This document shows, one piece after another, positions 11,349 through 24,268 of a DNA stretch of 64,000 bases. The notes beneath the pieces are model-generated. The model did not search any database. It saw only the letters and a program-made list of their open reading frames with translations, and was not told the origin of the DNA. A program made the position numbers and the translations under genes. The stretch is from Cinclus cinclus (Eukaryota > Chordata > Aves > Passeriformes > Cinclidae). Positions within the stretch are counted from its first letter, which is position 1. Every line of letters starts with the position of its first letter. The DNA lies in NCBI RefSeq assembly GCF_963662255.1, contig NC_085050.1:3109194-3173193 (forward strand), given 5' to 3'.

Positions 11349-13088
11349 AAGCACATCAAAAGCTGTGTTTCCATGCAGTTAAATGCAACGAGGTGAAGCT
11401 CCTCATGCCCTCAAAGCAATTTCCAAAACTAGAGCCTGATACAAAGGTGAGTTAGAGTCCTGCTGGAGGCTGTAATAGAGGTAACCTGGGAAGTAGAACT
11501 CTTAGAAAAGCAAAATGGCTTTGTGCTGCTAAAACTCTTCTTACCTGGATGGGGAGAGAAATCCTCTCATGTTGTTCTGAGCTGGCTGAGGGAGCAGAAA
11601 GCAGGAGTGGGGAGAGGGAAGAACCTGGCCTTTAGAAAGGAGAGAAAGAGAAATTGAGGATAGTGTTCCTTTCCAAGCCATTTTGGGACAGATTGATAGA
11701 AAAGCTGAGGTGTCACTATCAAATACTGGTGCTCCTCTGAATGCAGCTGGGAGGGCAGCAATGATGGGGCCAGGAGGGCTGGGAAGTAGAAGTAGACAGG
11801 AAATCTGTCCATCTGTCCAGGTGGGGTGACTGACCCAGTCCAGGGGATTCCCACACACCCCAGACCATGGGCTGGATGCTTTACAGTTAGAAGGACTGGG
11901 TTTATTTCTAACCAAAATCTGCTTTCCTGCACAGGAAATTAATTAATTTCTGTCCTGCCCCAAAAGGTATTTCTTAGACACAAAGAAATTGTCCTTTTAT
12001 ATCCAGTTTTGTTTTGGGTTAATTTTTTTTCTTTTTTTTTTTTTAGCTGGACAGACCATTATATACTCCCTTCAATTTTCTTATTATTAGACTAAAAAAA
12101 GCTTTTTTTCTCAGCAATTCATTAAAGTAACTTTTTAGCACACCTGTCACTCTTGCTGAATCCTGGTCTTCTTCCAATTCATTCATGACTTGAAGAGAAG
12201 TCTCCTGGCTGGATGTGAGATTTCAGATAAAACTTCACCCATTTCTAAGAAATGAGAATTAATTTCTTTTCATATCTAACTCAAAGAATTTTTTTAAAAG
12301 CACAAGGTGGTGTCCTTTTTTTTTTCTTGTAAAGAAATGGAAAAATGGAAAGGAGACACAGAAAAGAACTCTTTTCACAAGTCATCCTGTCACCTCTGAC
12401 ACCTCTCACTGCAAGATGCTGTGGATGCCCAATATTTACACAGATTCAGAAAGAAAGGGAATAGAATTATGGAATAAAAAAAGAACTGGAGAAATGTTCA
12501 CTGAAGGTTATCTAAGTATGACACTTGTCCTGCCTGAGGAGAGCTCATCCTCATATGCCTGACCCATTCTCAGTCAGGTCCCTTCCTCCACTGACTGGGA
12601 AATTGTGATTTCATGTTTTGGAGGTAAATTTAATGGGATGGTCCCCTTTTTGAGGGATGTTATCTTGATGCAGAAGAGCTCCAGGTATTCCTGTGGTTTG
12701 TTTGGACTATTTTCAGGGTAATGGAGCTGAGCTGGGAAGAGGGGGAGAATGAAAAGCAGGATGTTTATCCTGTACCACGGAGTGTCTGCTGCTCCCTGCC
12801 CTGTGCCTGCAACCCAGCTTCTTTTTAATTTAGGAATTCTCTTGCACAGAGGTGAGCAGTGGCTATTAGTCCTCAAAAATCCACCAGCACAGGAATTCAG
12901 GTGGTGATGAATGGTCTCTTATTCCAGCTGCTTACAGAGGAGCTGGGTGAGGCAGCATCCTCCACTGCTTGCCAGAAAAGCTCAGCTGTTTGGATTTGTC
13001 AGTCCAGCATGTGCAGTGTTGCTCTTCTCAGTAATTTCTCACTTCTCTGTCCCGAGGTACTTAAATGGGCTCAAAGAGGCCGGGAAAG
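11349..13088. other. Unique noncoding DNA
   Basis: No gene was seen. T-rich tracts lie near 12026-12045 and 12318-12326. The overlapping minus-strand frames at 11541-11932 are two shifted readings of the same CT/GA-biased DNA and show no domain. Confidence 0.55.
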
Positions 13089-13384
13089 GGAGTTTTGAAA
13101 AACACATGGAGTGACAGTACAAGGGGGAATGGCAACAAGCTGGGAGAGGGAAGACATAGATGAAAGAAAGAAATTCTTCCTTGTGAGGGTGGGGAGGCCC
13201 TGGCACAGGGTGCCCAGAGAAGCTGTGGCTGCCCCTGGATACCTGGAAATGTCCAAGGCCAGGTTGGATGGGACTTGGACCAACCTGGGATGATGGGAGC
13301 TGTCCCTGCCCATGGCAGGGGGTGGGACTGGATGATCTTTCAGGTCCCTTCCAACCCAAACCATTCCATGATTCTGTGACCTTT
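13089..13384 (+). mobile_element. CR1 LINE 3' fragment, well preserved
   Basis: One of the cleanest CR1 3' ends in the window, in sense orientation. It shows 'gaaaaacacatggagtgaca', 'caagggggaatggcaacaag', 'aagaaattcttccttgtgag', 'ggtggggaggccctggcaca', 'agagaagctgtggctgcccc', 'aaggccaggttggatgggac', 'tgcccatggcagggggtggg', 'gatctttcaggtcccttcca' and the ending 'ccattccatgattctgtgac'. It is 5'-truncated, as most CR1 insertions are. It serves here as the local reference for the other copies of the same group (1.8, 5.7, 24.0, 45.8, 51.1 and 54.4 kb). Confidence 0.95.
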
Positions 13385-16300
13385 AAGGGGGTTCCTCATC
13401 TGGGGTCTCTGCTTCTCATGGGGTGTTATGGCACAGGCAAAGGGCAACAAGCAGCAGCATTTTCCCCATTCTGAGTTTACAATGTGCATTTTTTCCCCAT
13501 ACAGCCTCACACCCCAGCTCTGCTGGGTTGTGGTCTCTCCTTTGCAGCTCAGATAGAAGTGGTTCCTGTCTGCCTTTTAGGAATGGGGATTATTTTAATA
13601 CCTTACAGACACTCCAACTTTACGTTGAGTGGACACAACTTATGGCAGGTGACACTGGAGGGAAATTCACTGTTCCTGCAGCAAAATATCTGTTGCAGAG
13701 TGAGCAAGAAAAGCACTTCTTCATTGAAAGGCAGTGACATTTTGGTTACAAGGTAAAGATGAAATGGTAATGGGGAGAGCAAGAAGCAAACACACATCTG
13801 ATAGCAGGTAGCCTGTGAAAATTGGCACAGGATGTAAATGACAGTGAAAATCTCTCAACAGAAATTGGAATCTGAGTTCCAGATGTGTCATTTCTGCTGG
13901 GGATTTTTCACACCACCAAGGGAAAAGCAAAGTGTTTGGTGTTTCTCACAAAAGGCCACGGTGGGTAAAAGCCAGAACTTGTCCATTGATGGCAAAAGAT
14001 GCAGGAGTGCAGCTGCTCCACAGGGGCTGTGGCGCTGCAGAAGGAAGAAATGCACCATCCCTGCAATATTCTGGTTAAGTGAAGGTGTTAGAATTAACAG
14101 TTTAGCTGAGGGTTATGCTGATTTAGGTAATTCTCTTTTGCAAGTTCTAATTTTTGTAAGTTCCACTTTCTTTAAGTTCTCAACATTTTTTCTTGGTTTG
14201 CAGGCACCTCAGATCTTTCTGCTGAGTAGCAGATCCCCAAATAGCAAACTCCAGCTCGCTGACAGTAGTTTTGATTTCTTAATTACTTTTCATGGGCTGT
14301 GAGGCAGTCCAAGGACCACATTTCCCTCTGGGATTTGTAGACAACAGCCTGAAGGCAGCTGATAAGTTTATTAAAGATTCTGCTGTTACTTTGAGGCCCT
14401 GGAGCCTCTATTAATATCCCAACAGCACCGCGTGTGTGCTCAGGGGCAGGAAATTGTCCCCCTGCTGTCATCTACTCCTGAATAAATCTAGTGGGACTCT
14501 GGTGCTGCTGATGTCCCTGTGGAGGATGGGGGGCATTGCAGCAGGAGTATCAGCTCATGCTGGTGCAGCTGGGAAGCTTTGGGATTACACAACTCCTCAG
14601 CCTCATCAGCCTGGCTGGTGGCAGAGGAAGCGTGTGATTGTTTGCCCAAGACATACAGCAAATTTTGTAGTGTTTAATCCCAACAGGCAGCATCACATCT
14701 ACCTAAACCTCTGCTAACAGCAGAGAAAGGACTTCCTCTGTTGATTCTTGAACCAAATCCAGTCATTTGTTTACTTAAACAAGTGCTTACAACCACGTCA
14801 CTCTGGCAGGATCATGAGACTTCAGGGGTGAAGAAGATATTTGCCAAAAAACTCAACTTTAACTCTGTAAAAAGAAGCCAAATCTTAGTTCCCACTCAAA
14901 ATCTCTCATTTTAAGTCCAGACCCTAATTATGCACCTTCAGAGAGTTAATGGGTAGGGTTGGTGTGTCCTCTCTGCTAATGTAAGAACGCATTCAGCGCT
15001 CTCGTTTTGATCCATTCAGATTAAGGAGCACTTTCCTATCATGTTCACTCCCTGCAGTGAAGTGAATAATTTGCTCTAATGCAAGGGAACTCTCTTCTCT
15101 CAGGAGCATTTGATCCTGTCTTTTTATCTTCAACATTTCGTGGCTTATGGCATGAACCAGCACAGGCCATGGAGGGTCAAAGTTTCAGGGAGCACATATG
15201 GAGGAAGGAAGGGAAAGAAGGTCCCTGGCTCTGCTCTCTGTGTCAGATTCTCCAGTGCTTTGCACCTGGAGCAAATCCCAATCCTCCACTGCAAACCAGT
15301 GCAGTTTTGGGGCTGATGTTACTCTGCCCTTTTGTGAAGGAGAAGCTGGTACAGTAAGGGATGCAGCAGCATCTCTGTAAGGGATGCATCTCTGGCACAA
15401 GCATAAGCAGGAGGGAGACAAAAAACCAAGCATGGTGAGCCTGGCTGTTTAGGATTTCAGGACCAACTTCTCTTTGGGGAAGAACTTCGTAGTAATGGCA
15501 GAAAAAAAAAAAAAAAAAGGTGTACTTGTGGATTTCTACACTAATAAGTTTGATAACAGAATTTAATAAATGAAGAGAACAGGGGCTGTGGTTGGAAGGA
15601 GGTCAGATTAGCAAGCTCTAAACAAAGAATCTTATTTCCGTAAGCTGCGTCTGGTGTGAGAGATAACATCTTTCTTCAGCCTCAGCTTTTACTGGAGGGT
15701 TTAATGAGAAAGAAGTTTTCAGGACCTGGAAAAAGGACCATTGGCCATAAACATGGGGGGTTTGTGTGTTTCTTTTTTAGCTGACCTAAAAACCCCCACA
15801 AACCTATGCATTGTGGCAATTGTCTCCACGTCAACCATCACTTTGCCAAATATCTCACCACCCCCACCATCCTATGGTGGACCCCCAAGCAGTGCCCAGC
15901 ACTGTGAATCTCCCAGCTTGGACTGTGTAAGCAGGTGGGAGAAGGAAAACAACTTCCCACCCTTGTGCTAACTCAGACTGTGCTTGTTAAGAAACCTTTT
16001 GCCCAAGAAGCAGAATGCTGTCTCTCTCTCTCATCCATTCCCCCCTGTGCAGGTTGAAAGCACAAGCCTTTGTCTTACATGGAAATGGATTCAGGAAAAT
16101 GTGTTGCTGAGAGCAATTTTGCAGTGCTGGGGGGAATGTCAGTAAGAGATCAGCTCTTTTCTGTCTATATATTCTATTATTCAGCATCACAGGCCTGATT
16201 TTTCTGAAGCTCTCAGCCAAACACTCACCTGCTCATTGCCGACCATCAAAGCAAGGTTTTCAGAAGAGTTCATTTGCTATTTAGAGTCTGAAACAAATTT

Positions 16301-18496
16301 TAGAAAAAAAAACCCAAAACCCTCTTTGCCTTCCTCCTTCTAAGCCAAACCCTTTGTGAGCCACCATTAGTGCTGAGTGGGAGGCAAGGTGAGCTGGAGA
16401 GCTTTTTGGAAGCCAAGGTGGGCATATTTTTGGGTGCATACCAGGAAATGTGCAGGGATGGTTTTCCACGAGGTGCCTCAGCCACTCCCTTGCAGGTGGA
16501 GTGGCAGAACTTCTATTCCATCACCCCTCCTCTTTTTCTTCCAGGAATTACCACATCCCTGCATATTTGGAGGGACAGATGTGGGGAGAGGTGGGTTTCA
16601 CTGAGAGTGAGAGAATCTCAGGTAATGTAGGAGTTCTGAGGACTCCAGGACCCAAAACCTCCCTCTGTCACCTCAGAATAAATTCCCACTTGTAAGTTTT
16701 CCAACTGAAAAGGAAAACCAGTCTATTTCTCGCAAAGCAGGAGCTTTACTTTTCAAGGGAGTTAAAACAGTAGAAAGCACTGCTGGGCATCAATAAGCCC
16801 ACGTCTGTTTACACTTAACAGGTCCCAGAACATAGAACAGCATCATTAGTGAGTAAAAAGTAGAATCCAAAACCCCACCAAGCCCCAAATCTTGCTGCAA
16901 TTACAGGCAGAGCAGTGAACCACTTCAAACCTGCTTTGTCCACACAGTGTCCTCCCATGAGCTGAAGGGGAAATTCAGAATTTCTTATATGTTTTCCAAG
17001 AAATATTTAGCAATTCCCAGAATCAGGATAAGGTTATGTTTTCTGAAGTAATTTTTTTATCTTTATTTTTTTTTTTGCTGTACCTGGGATGAAATATCAC
17101 CAGAGGTAACCTCCCCCCTTACATCTGCTGGTCTTTAAATATACACAAGAATGTCAACAGACTGGCCAAAGAAGTCCTTAATCATGCTTGGTGATCTGAT
17201 TTTAGCCTAGATCCTTTGAACTCAGCATTAAATTTCAAGGCAGTTTCATTATTTGAAGGGAAGCTCTTGTGTATGGGCTGAAATTGTTGTGGTTTTCCTC
17301 ACTCTGCCACCACTGTGTTTTCTCTCATGCAAAATAGAAATGAGGAGTTGAGTATGATCCTGAGGATGTTTTGGGGATGATGCACACTTTGAACTGTTGT
17401 GTATCAGAACACTTTGGTTTACATATTAGTGAATAATTTTTGTGTGGTAGCTTCAATACTCTTCTGTGTCCATAGAAACTGTTCCAGGGTCTCCCAAGAG
17501 CCATTATTCAGGTTCATCTCATTGCAATTCCTTGGTTTTCTGGCCTCTCAATCAAACTATATCTCCTGTGATACCCTTCGAAGTCACAGGGCAAAAATTC
17601 TTTTGGAAGGGTTGGGTGGAGAAACAGAGGGGAAAGTTTTTGTTTTGGAAAGGAAAGGGTTGCCAGAGATCATTGACTACGGAGAAAAATATTCATAAGA
17701 GGTGTTCAAATGCAAGACTTGACTGCATTTGCCAAATGTTCAAAAATAATAATAAAAAAATGTTATTTCCTTTTAAAACTTTTCAGGCTTTTCTACATGG
17801 GGTATTCTGTGTGTGATTGTTGGGAGCTGGTTCAGCCTAGAGCTGAAATCAAGCTGGCATTTGCCTAACAGTGCATCTAATCACAAACCCATGTCACTCC
17901 TGTCTGCTGAAAGGCATTTTCCATTTGCTGCTTCCCTTTCCCTGAGCCACAGGGGTTCCTGTTGCAATCCTTTCCTAAAATGGGGGCTGCAGTGATCCCT
18001 GCTCATCTGAGTGAGTTCCTGATAAAGGCAGCTGAGATGCTTCGTGCAAAAAACACTCTTTGCCACCTCTTGCTTTAATTTGCATTTGAAGTGTTTTCCT
18101 GGTCACCTCTTCCATTTGTGCTGCTGGTTATGTCCCAGAACTTCATAAATTAAATGTTTTATGTATTCCTCATAAGATTGGGGCCAGTTTGGTTTCCAAT
18201 AGAGAAAAGAAAAAGTACAAACAACTTACTAATTAAATCCTGAAGCCATCTGGATTTAAAGGCAAGGGCCAGACTAATACCTGCAGTGCTGTCCCATGGG
18301 GACAAGGAATAGCTCTGATTTCCTCTCCACCCTTCCCAGGTCAATCTGAAAACTCACCCTGAATCCTGGGGACACGGAAAATAAGGGAGGATGTGAGGAA
18401 CAGCCTTCCCATGAAGGGAATCCTCTGCTCAGCCACGCTCACTCTGCCATCCAGTACAGCTCCTGTGAGCTGTGACCCATCCTACAGTGGGCTGGG
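13385..18496. other. Unique noncoding DNA
   Basis: About 5 kb with no gene or recognisable transposon. A 17-base A-run lies at 15502-15518, and T-rich patches lie near 17047-17076. Frames of up to 154 codons (13838-14302) are present, but they lack any domain-like feature and have competing frames. The block around 14940-15080 is non-repetitive and AT-rich, and could be regulatory, but nothing specific was seen. Confidence 0.55.
15502..15518 (+). repeat. Poly-A run
   Basis: A 17-base A homopolymer between 'aatggcag' and 'ggtgtacttg'. Confidence 0.9.
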
Positions 18497-18555
18497 AGGT
18501 AATTAGCAGAGGTAATTAGCAGAGGTAATTAGCAGAGGTAATTAGCAGAGGTAAT
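18497..18555 (+). repeat. 13-bp minisatellite, about 4.5 copies
   Basis: The unit AGGTAATTAGCAG is repeated perfectly four times at 18497-18548, followed by a partial copy 'aggtaat' to 18555. The absence of variation between copies points to recent slippage or unequal exchange, so copy number is probably polymorphic. Each unit contains a TAATTA homeodomain-type core 'gtaattag', so the array multiplies that motif. Confidence 0.95.
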
Positions 18556-21486
18556 CCTCTGGACAGGTTGGTCAGGCAGCACAAACTGTGATCCCCAGGA
18601 AGGGAGTGGGAAGGATGGACCCAAAGCCTCATCAATCATTGTCAATTCCCAGAGAGAGCACTGAAGGGATGCTGTGAAGTTTTAATCTGTGCTGAACAAG
18701 CTGGTTGGGGTTTGGGGTTGTTTTGGTGGTTTCGTGGAGAAAAATGGGGATTATTCCACCCAAACCATTCTGTGATGAGCTATCCATATTATTTGCTTCT
18801 GACAAAAAAGACTGCAAAAAAAACCAGCACAAAAATAGGATTTTCTGCCTTGGTTTATGAATTACCTGCAGTGGCCCTAGAAATACTTTTTCCTTTAAGT
18901 ATCAGTTTTATTTTCCCTAACATTTTGTAGCCATGCCAGCACAGCATATTTATATTCTCCCTAGCAGTTTTATTGCATTATTTTATTTACTTCTGGCCTT
19001 GTGAGGTGTGTTGATAGGTAAACCTCTTATTTCTTAGTGCAAATGCCTGATTTCTTTGATGGATATCTCTTGAACTCTCTTTGTTTGCAAACAGTGCCTG
19101 GGATTATAAAAATATGACCAACCAAGGCAATGAAACTACAAAGAGCCTCACACCACTGTCAGTCCCACATGCCATACAGAGAGTTGTCATTAGTTCATTA
19201 GTTTGTTTTCGGTTGTTATTTTTTTTTTAAGCTCAGTTTTTCAGGACCTGCAGGCTGAGAAGATGTCAGTGCATTGTGGAGATAAACAAGTGATGATAAC
19301 GTGAAAATGCTGCCACTTGGGATTGAATGTGGATACACGTGGAGGTAATCAGGAATCAATTTTAATCACACACTACTTAATTTTGTGCTAATTTTCAAAT
19401 TTATACAAGCTATTACTTATTGGGGAAACAGGTGGATCTTGTCTGTGTTTATTTCCTCTTCCTCTCTTTGACCTCTGCTAAATCTTCTCTGTGTGGTCCA
19501 TGCTAAGTTCTCTTGGTCATTTTACAGATTGAGCATTTTATTGCAGTTTTGCTGCTTATTTTGTTTTCATGTCGTAAGTGAGTTCCAGAGTGCTTGATCT
19601 TCACCAGAAAAAAAACAAAACAAAACCAAAAAACATGGAAAAGTAGGGCTGAAAACCTGTTGGTGTTTGGGGTGTGCTTAGTCAGGAAGCCCCCCAGATC
19701 CTGGGGTTGGAATTATTGGTTATCTAATTACTGTAATTACTGGTTAATAATCCCCAATTATTTGTTCTGTCCTGGACTGGGCTCTGGGTTGGAGTGTCAC
19801 TGTTTTAACACCAATGGATCGATTTCTGGTGTAATAAGAGCACTTCTGTTACAACAAAAAAGGACTTGCAGGGTCACAGAACATCCCTGGAATAACTCTG
19901 AGCAAGTGATGGTCTCTTTCTTCCATCCAGCCCTGAGGACACCCATATTTGTGGAGATCCTTCAGACTCTGGCGTGCAGAAATGAGCTGGCAGAAGAGCA
20001 TTTTGACAATCAAAACCTGGCGAGGCAGGACAGGTATTCCTGCATGGAGTTTGATTTTTCCACGTGTGATAGACCCGGAGGCAGTATGCCTTTGATTTTT
20101 TTCAGCCCTGATTGCACGGAGGAGGCTGCTTAAGGAGCAATTTCCTATTCAAAGTGGGAAGCAGGATGGAATCTGGCCATTTATTTTCTTCTATGAGGGG
20201 AAAAAAGGTGCAATTTTGAGCACATTAAGCAGTGTCACTGAATTATAGAGCAGGAACTTATAAGAAGATATGGAAAAGTTTTCCCTGCCTGTTTAGGTGG
20301 GCAGGTCTGGCTCTTCCCAGCCTCGTGGAGGAGTAAAAGATTACCACTTTGTTTATTTTTGCACCATGGGCATGCAAGGCAAGGTTTTGTGGCTTTCTGA
20401 ATTTTGTGGACTTCTAGATTTCCATTTTCTATGGAAATCCAGAGTCCCAGAAGACGTCACAGGATCCCAGGATGAGGAACAAGGAGCAAAGGCCTCTTTG
20501 CCTCCATGTGTCAAAAGACAAAAGAGTGAGGACATGGAGCAGTTGGGCAGCCAAGAGAAGTCAAAAAGGTGATGACACAGAAATTGTCCACACTTTGGGA
20601 ATAAGAATGGCTAAAAGGCTCAGCAAAGGCTAGTATGAACATGGGAAGGGAACAGGATGATAAAAGGGAATGAGAAAGTCCAAAGAGAGGGAAAGCTCAG
20701 AGCTTTTATTTATCACCAAGGAAGAAAAGCCAATTATATCCATCCCAGAGATGTGGAAGGACTCCCACAGGGAACTGAAAATGAAAAAGTACCACAAACC
20801 CAAACCTGACTTGTGCAGGGAGATTTGGCAGGACATGGCACCTTCACGTGGTGCTGCTTGTATTGCCCTGCTGGGCTCTGCAGTATCAAAAACCTGAGAT
20901 ACCCAGAGGCAAAGGCAAAAAGATAAATGCTAGTGCTTTACCTTTGCTGGTGTGGGCTGGGAGAGCAGAGGATTAGGGAAACCATCTGTGCTCGGTTGAT
21001 CACTGAGTTTGTAAATGAAACTTCAATTTAAAAGCCAGTTAATTGACAAAAGGAACTGATTTTTTTTTTTTTAAGTTTCATGGAGAAACTCAGAAAGTCT
21101 TGCATAAACCTAGTGGTGCATCTCCACTAGTAAACCAAACAGAGCCAGAAAACATGATATTATTGATCAGTCTAATTTTTATTGTTTCCCCACACATCTT
21201 CAGTCTATGGAAGAAGACTAAGAGTTTTCCATATCCATATAACACCAGGGAAAGCATAAACCTAAACTCTTTTGGGGCAGGAAGCTCTCAGACTAGTCTG
21301 GCTCTACTTTTTAATATAAAAGGTGAAAAATCTAGGTCTTTGCAAACATCTCATAGTTACTTAGCTACTTTGTTGTGATGCTGCTGGAAGCTGCTGTGTG
21401 AAATCTACAGCACACAGTCAGAAAAGACTGATTATCCCAGGAAGTTGCTGATCTGCAGCAGGAGGAACTTCTGGAGGTTTGGAATT
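18556..21486. other. Unique noncoding DNA
   Basis: No gene was seen. The 179-codon frame at 19594-20133 is the second longest of the window. It begins in an A-rich CAAAA patch and shows no recognisable domain, so I regard it as chance. T-runs lie near 19220-19229 and 21060-21072. Confidence 0.55.
20417..20439. repeat. Short perfect inverted repeat
   Basis: The arms 'gatttccat' (20417-20425) and 'atggaaatc' (20431-20439) are perfectly complementary and separated by 5 bases. This is a possible 9-bp hairpin, and one such match is not unexpected in 64 kb. Confidence 0.7.
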
Positions 21487-21555
21487 CCATCCATCCATCC
21501 ATCCATCCATCCATCCATCCATCCATCCATCCATCCATCCATCCATCCATCCATC
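21487..21555 (+). repeat. (CCAT)n microsatellite, about 17 copies
   Basis: An uninterrupted CCAT tetranucleotide array of 69 bases. The minus-strand frame with a repeating W-M-D-G pattern (21365-21721) is simply this array translated. A perfect array of this length is normally variable between individuals. Confidence 0.97.
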
Positions 21556-22534
21556 TTCCTCTTTCCACTTTAGAGATTACATTTGAAACCCTGTAGGAAA
21601 TTTCTAAAAAGACATACAAAAAATAAGAACAAAAAGCTCCTGCCCAGCCTATCAAGGATGTGAGACCCTCCTTTCCTAAGCTAAAAAATGCCCAAGGATG
21701 ATGTGGTTTAGAGTCTTTCAAGACTTGTCCTTAGGACATTCCTTGTGACCTGCCCTGCAGAATTCTGGTTGCATTTAGATGACACAAAAAACCAAAGCAT
21801 AAAATTGTCATTTTAATGGTGTCCGACCATTTCACGTTCCTTCTTAAATGGAGGAAATTCCTTCAAGTGGAATGTTCAGCAAGAGCACCCAAAATAGGAC
21901 CTTTTAATTCCCTGTCCAGCCTTGGCTTCGAGCTTCGGTCTCCTCCCAAGCATATTTCATGTGAGGCTCCAGACAGTCTCACTCCAGTAACTGGACACTT
22001 GATGGCTTGGCTGGGCTGCCTATCCCAGGCTTGTTTGGAAAGACAACAGGTAGAGAGACAGGCTGAGGGCTGCAGTCCAGAGTCCCTTCCAAAATTCCGA
22101 GGGAGCCGATCCCTCAGCCAGCGTGTGGCTCAGTGACGTTAGTGAGTTGTGTTACATGAAATGAAATGAAAACCGGTTTTGTTTAGGCAGTGGTTTCAAG
22201 GGATGAGATCATGGGGGGATTGAACGCACCAAGGGTGACTCAGCAGGGTCTCACACAGCAATGACCACATAGCTGAGCTCCCAGCTCACATCTGCTGGAA
22301 TAAATCCCCATGTTCCTGACCCTGTTTATGAAGCCATCTTTGTTAGATGCAGTTTTTGCCAGTCCCCTCAGTGGCTGGGTAAATTATTCTTGCAATTTCT
22401 TCTGCCTGAATCCATGGGAAAAATTCTCATGGAAGAATTGGAGCACCAGGCACAGGAAAGAACTGCACTGGAGTTGAAGAACTACAGAACCTGAGGAAAT
22501 GACAGGAGGGGAGAACTTCTGGAGAAGAAAGGTC
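21556..22534. other. Unique noncoding DNA
   Basis: No gene, RNA or repeat was recognised. The frame at 21816-22136 has no domain features. Confidence 0.55.
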
Positions 22535-22772
22535 GTGCAATCATGGAATTATCCTGAGCTGGAAGGAACCCACCAGGATCATCCGGTCCAGCTCCTGGCC
22601 CTGACAGACACCCCAACAATCCCACCCTGAGCATCCCTGGAAGTATTTTCCAAGCCCTCCTGGAGCTCTGGCAGCCTCGGGGCTGTGCCCATTCCTGGGG
22701 AGCCTGGGCAGTGCCCAGCACCCTCTGGATGAGGAACCTTCCCCTGATATCCAAAATAAACCTCCCCTGACA
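22535..22772 (-). mobile_element. CR1 LINE 3' fragment (second subfamily)
   Basis: Antisense CR1 of the group marked by 'atcctgagctggaaggaacc', 'accaggatcatccggtccag' and 'ctcctggccctgacagacac', then 'gcatccctggaagtattttc', 'gggctgtgcccattcctggg', 'gagcctgggcagtgcccagc' and 'aaccttcccctgatatccaa'. This ending ('ggatcatccggtccagctcctggcc') differs from the 'ggcaggggg' group and is shared with the pieces at 34.0 and 39.4 kb. It is 5'-truncated after 'aaacctcccctgacac'. Confidence 0.9.
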
Positions 22773-24001
22773 CAGTATTGTTGCAGTTTTGGGTGCTATC
22801 ATAAAGAAAATATTTGTAGCACCTGAAAATATGCACAAGCTTGAATAATTTCCCAGGAGAAGGGGAGGAATGAACATGGCACTGAGGGAAATCTCTATCT
22901 GCCTGCAGCTGATCTCTCTGTAGGAGCTGCAGAAGTCATCCCACTTCTGTGGGAGATGGGAGAGGAGAGCTGTGCCTTTACAAGGATCTTACAGACCTGC
23001 AGAAGAAGCTCTTAGCCACTTACTCCAGCCTTGGTTTCCTGGATGTCAGGAAATGCCTTTTGGATTAGAGATGACAGATGACATTGACAGATCCTTTTTT
23101 TTTATGGGAGGTTACAAGAAGTGATGGCTCAGTACAAATGTACAGAAATGTGTCCTAGGACTCCCTTTGAGCAGAGAAAAGCAAGGTGGTGACTGAACAA
23201 GAATGTGGGAGTAAAAGAGGATTATTCAGGAGGGACACAACAGGCTGTAGCCACTTGGGATGGCAGAAGTGAGTTGTCTGACTCAGATCAGGTGCAGAAG
23301 TGCAGCCAGGCCCTTTTCTCTTCTGAAGGACAATATTTTATCTATTTTATCAGATTAGGAGCCTCTGTAGATACCTTGCCTCTGTAGATACCAAGGCCCC
23401 AGTCTCTGGTGGGATTTCAAAGTACTGCTGCACCCTGTAAACAAACTCCATCTCTCATCATGAAAGAAGGCACCATTTGGAAATTTCCACCTCTTATTGT
23501 CTCTGCTGCTCCTTTCTGTGTATTTTGTCTCCAGTGAGTGATCAGAGCATCCTGACAGCACTAGAGATGTGAGCTAAAAAAAAAAAAAAAAATAAAATAG
23601 TGCTTTGGGATTTTAATCTTCCTTGGGACATTTGCTTGCAAACATCTGCCTGTTTGTGCAATCTGGCATCTTGCAACTGCAAACTCCTTCAGAAGCATTT
23701 TGATGAGCCCTGGGACAAGCTTGACTCTGGCAGTGGTGCTGTGCCTGTCCCCAGAGCAGGGGGAGGGATGGGAAAGGGGGGTGGCTCTGGCAGATGCAGG
23801 GAAGTGGCTCTGACCTTCCTGTCATTTCAGGGGAGGATATTAGCAGAGGGTTTCCCTTGGGCTTCATCCACACCATCCCTGCTCTCTGTACTGACAACAG
23901 CATAAACAGCAACCACTGTAAACCAGAAAACTCACAGCTGCATCCTTCAAGGGGACAAGGCAGTGAAATCACCTTGCAGGCTGTTGAGGGCAGAAAATCA
24001 G
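22773..24001. other. Unique noncoding DNA
   Basis: No gene was seen. A 17-base A-run at 23576-23592 is followed by 'taaaatag'. The minus-strand frame of 157 codons at 23613-24086 partly overlaps a CR1 and shows no domain. Confidence 0.55.
23576..23592 (+). repeat. Poly-A run
   Basis: A 17-base A homopolymer after 'gatgtgagct'. No retroposed parent was recognised beside it. Confidence 0.88.
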
Positions 24002-24268
24002 AGATTCGTGGAATCATTGAATGGTTTGGGCTGGAAGGGACCTCAAAGTCCATCTCATTCCCACCCCCTGCCACGGGCAGGGACACCTTCCACTAGCCCA
24101 GATTGCTCCAAGCCCCATCCAACCTGACTTGGGACACTTCCAGGGATCCAGGGACAGCCCCAGCTTCTCTGGGCACCCTGTGCCAGGGCCTCCCCACTCT
24201 CACAGGGAACAATTCCTTCCTAATATCCCATTTAAATCTACTCTCTTTCAGTTTGAGGGCAAATGAAG
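24002..24268 (-). mobile_element. CR1 LINE 3' fragment
   Basis: Antisense copy of the 'ggcaggggg' CR1 group. From left it shows a degenerate octamer tail ('gattcgtggaatcattgaat'), 'tttgggctggaagggacctc', 'ccctgccacgggcagggaca', 'ccttccactagcccagattg', 'ctccaagccccatccaacct', 'cagcttctctgggcaccctg', 'ctcacagggaacaattcctt' and 'ctactctctttcagtttgag'. It ends (5' truncation) at about 24268. Confidence 0.94.

Noticed and set aside
19594..20133. 179-codon plus-strand open frame
   Set aside because: It starts in an A-rich low-complexity patch, shows no domain and has no family resemblance. I take it as chance.
21365..21721. Repeat protein with W-M-D-G periodicity
   Set aside because: This is the CCAT microsatellite read on the minus strand.
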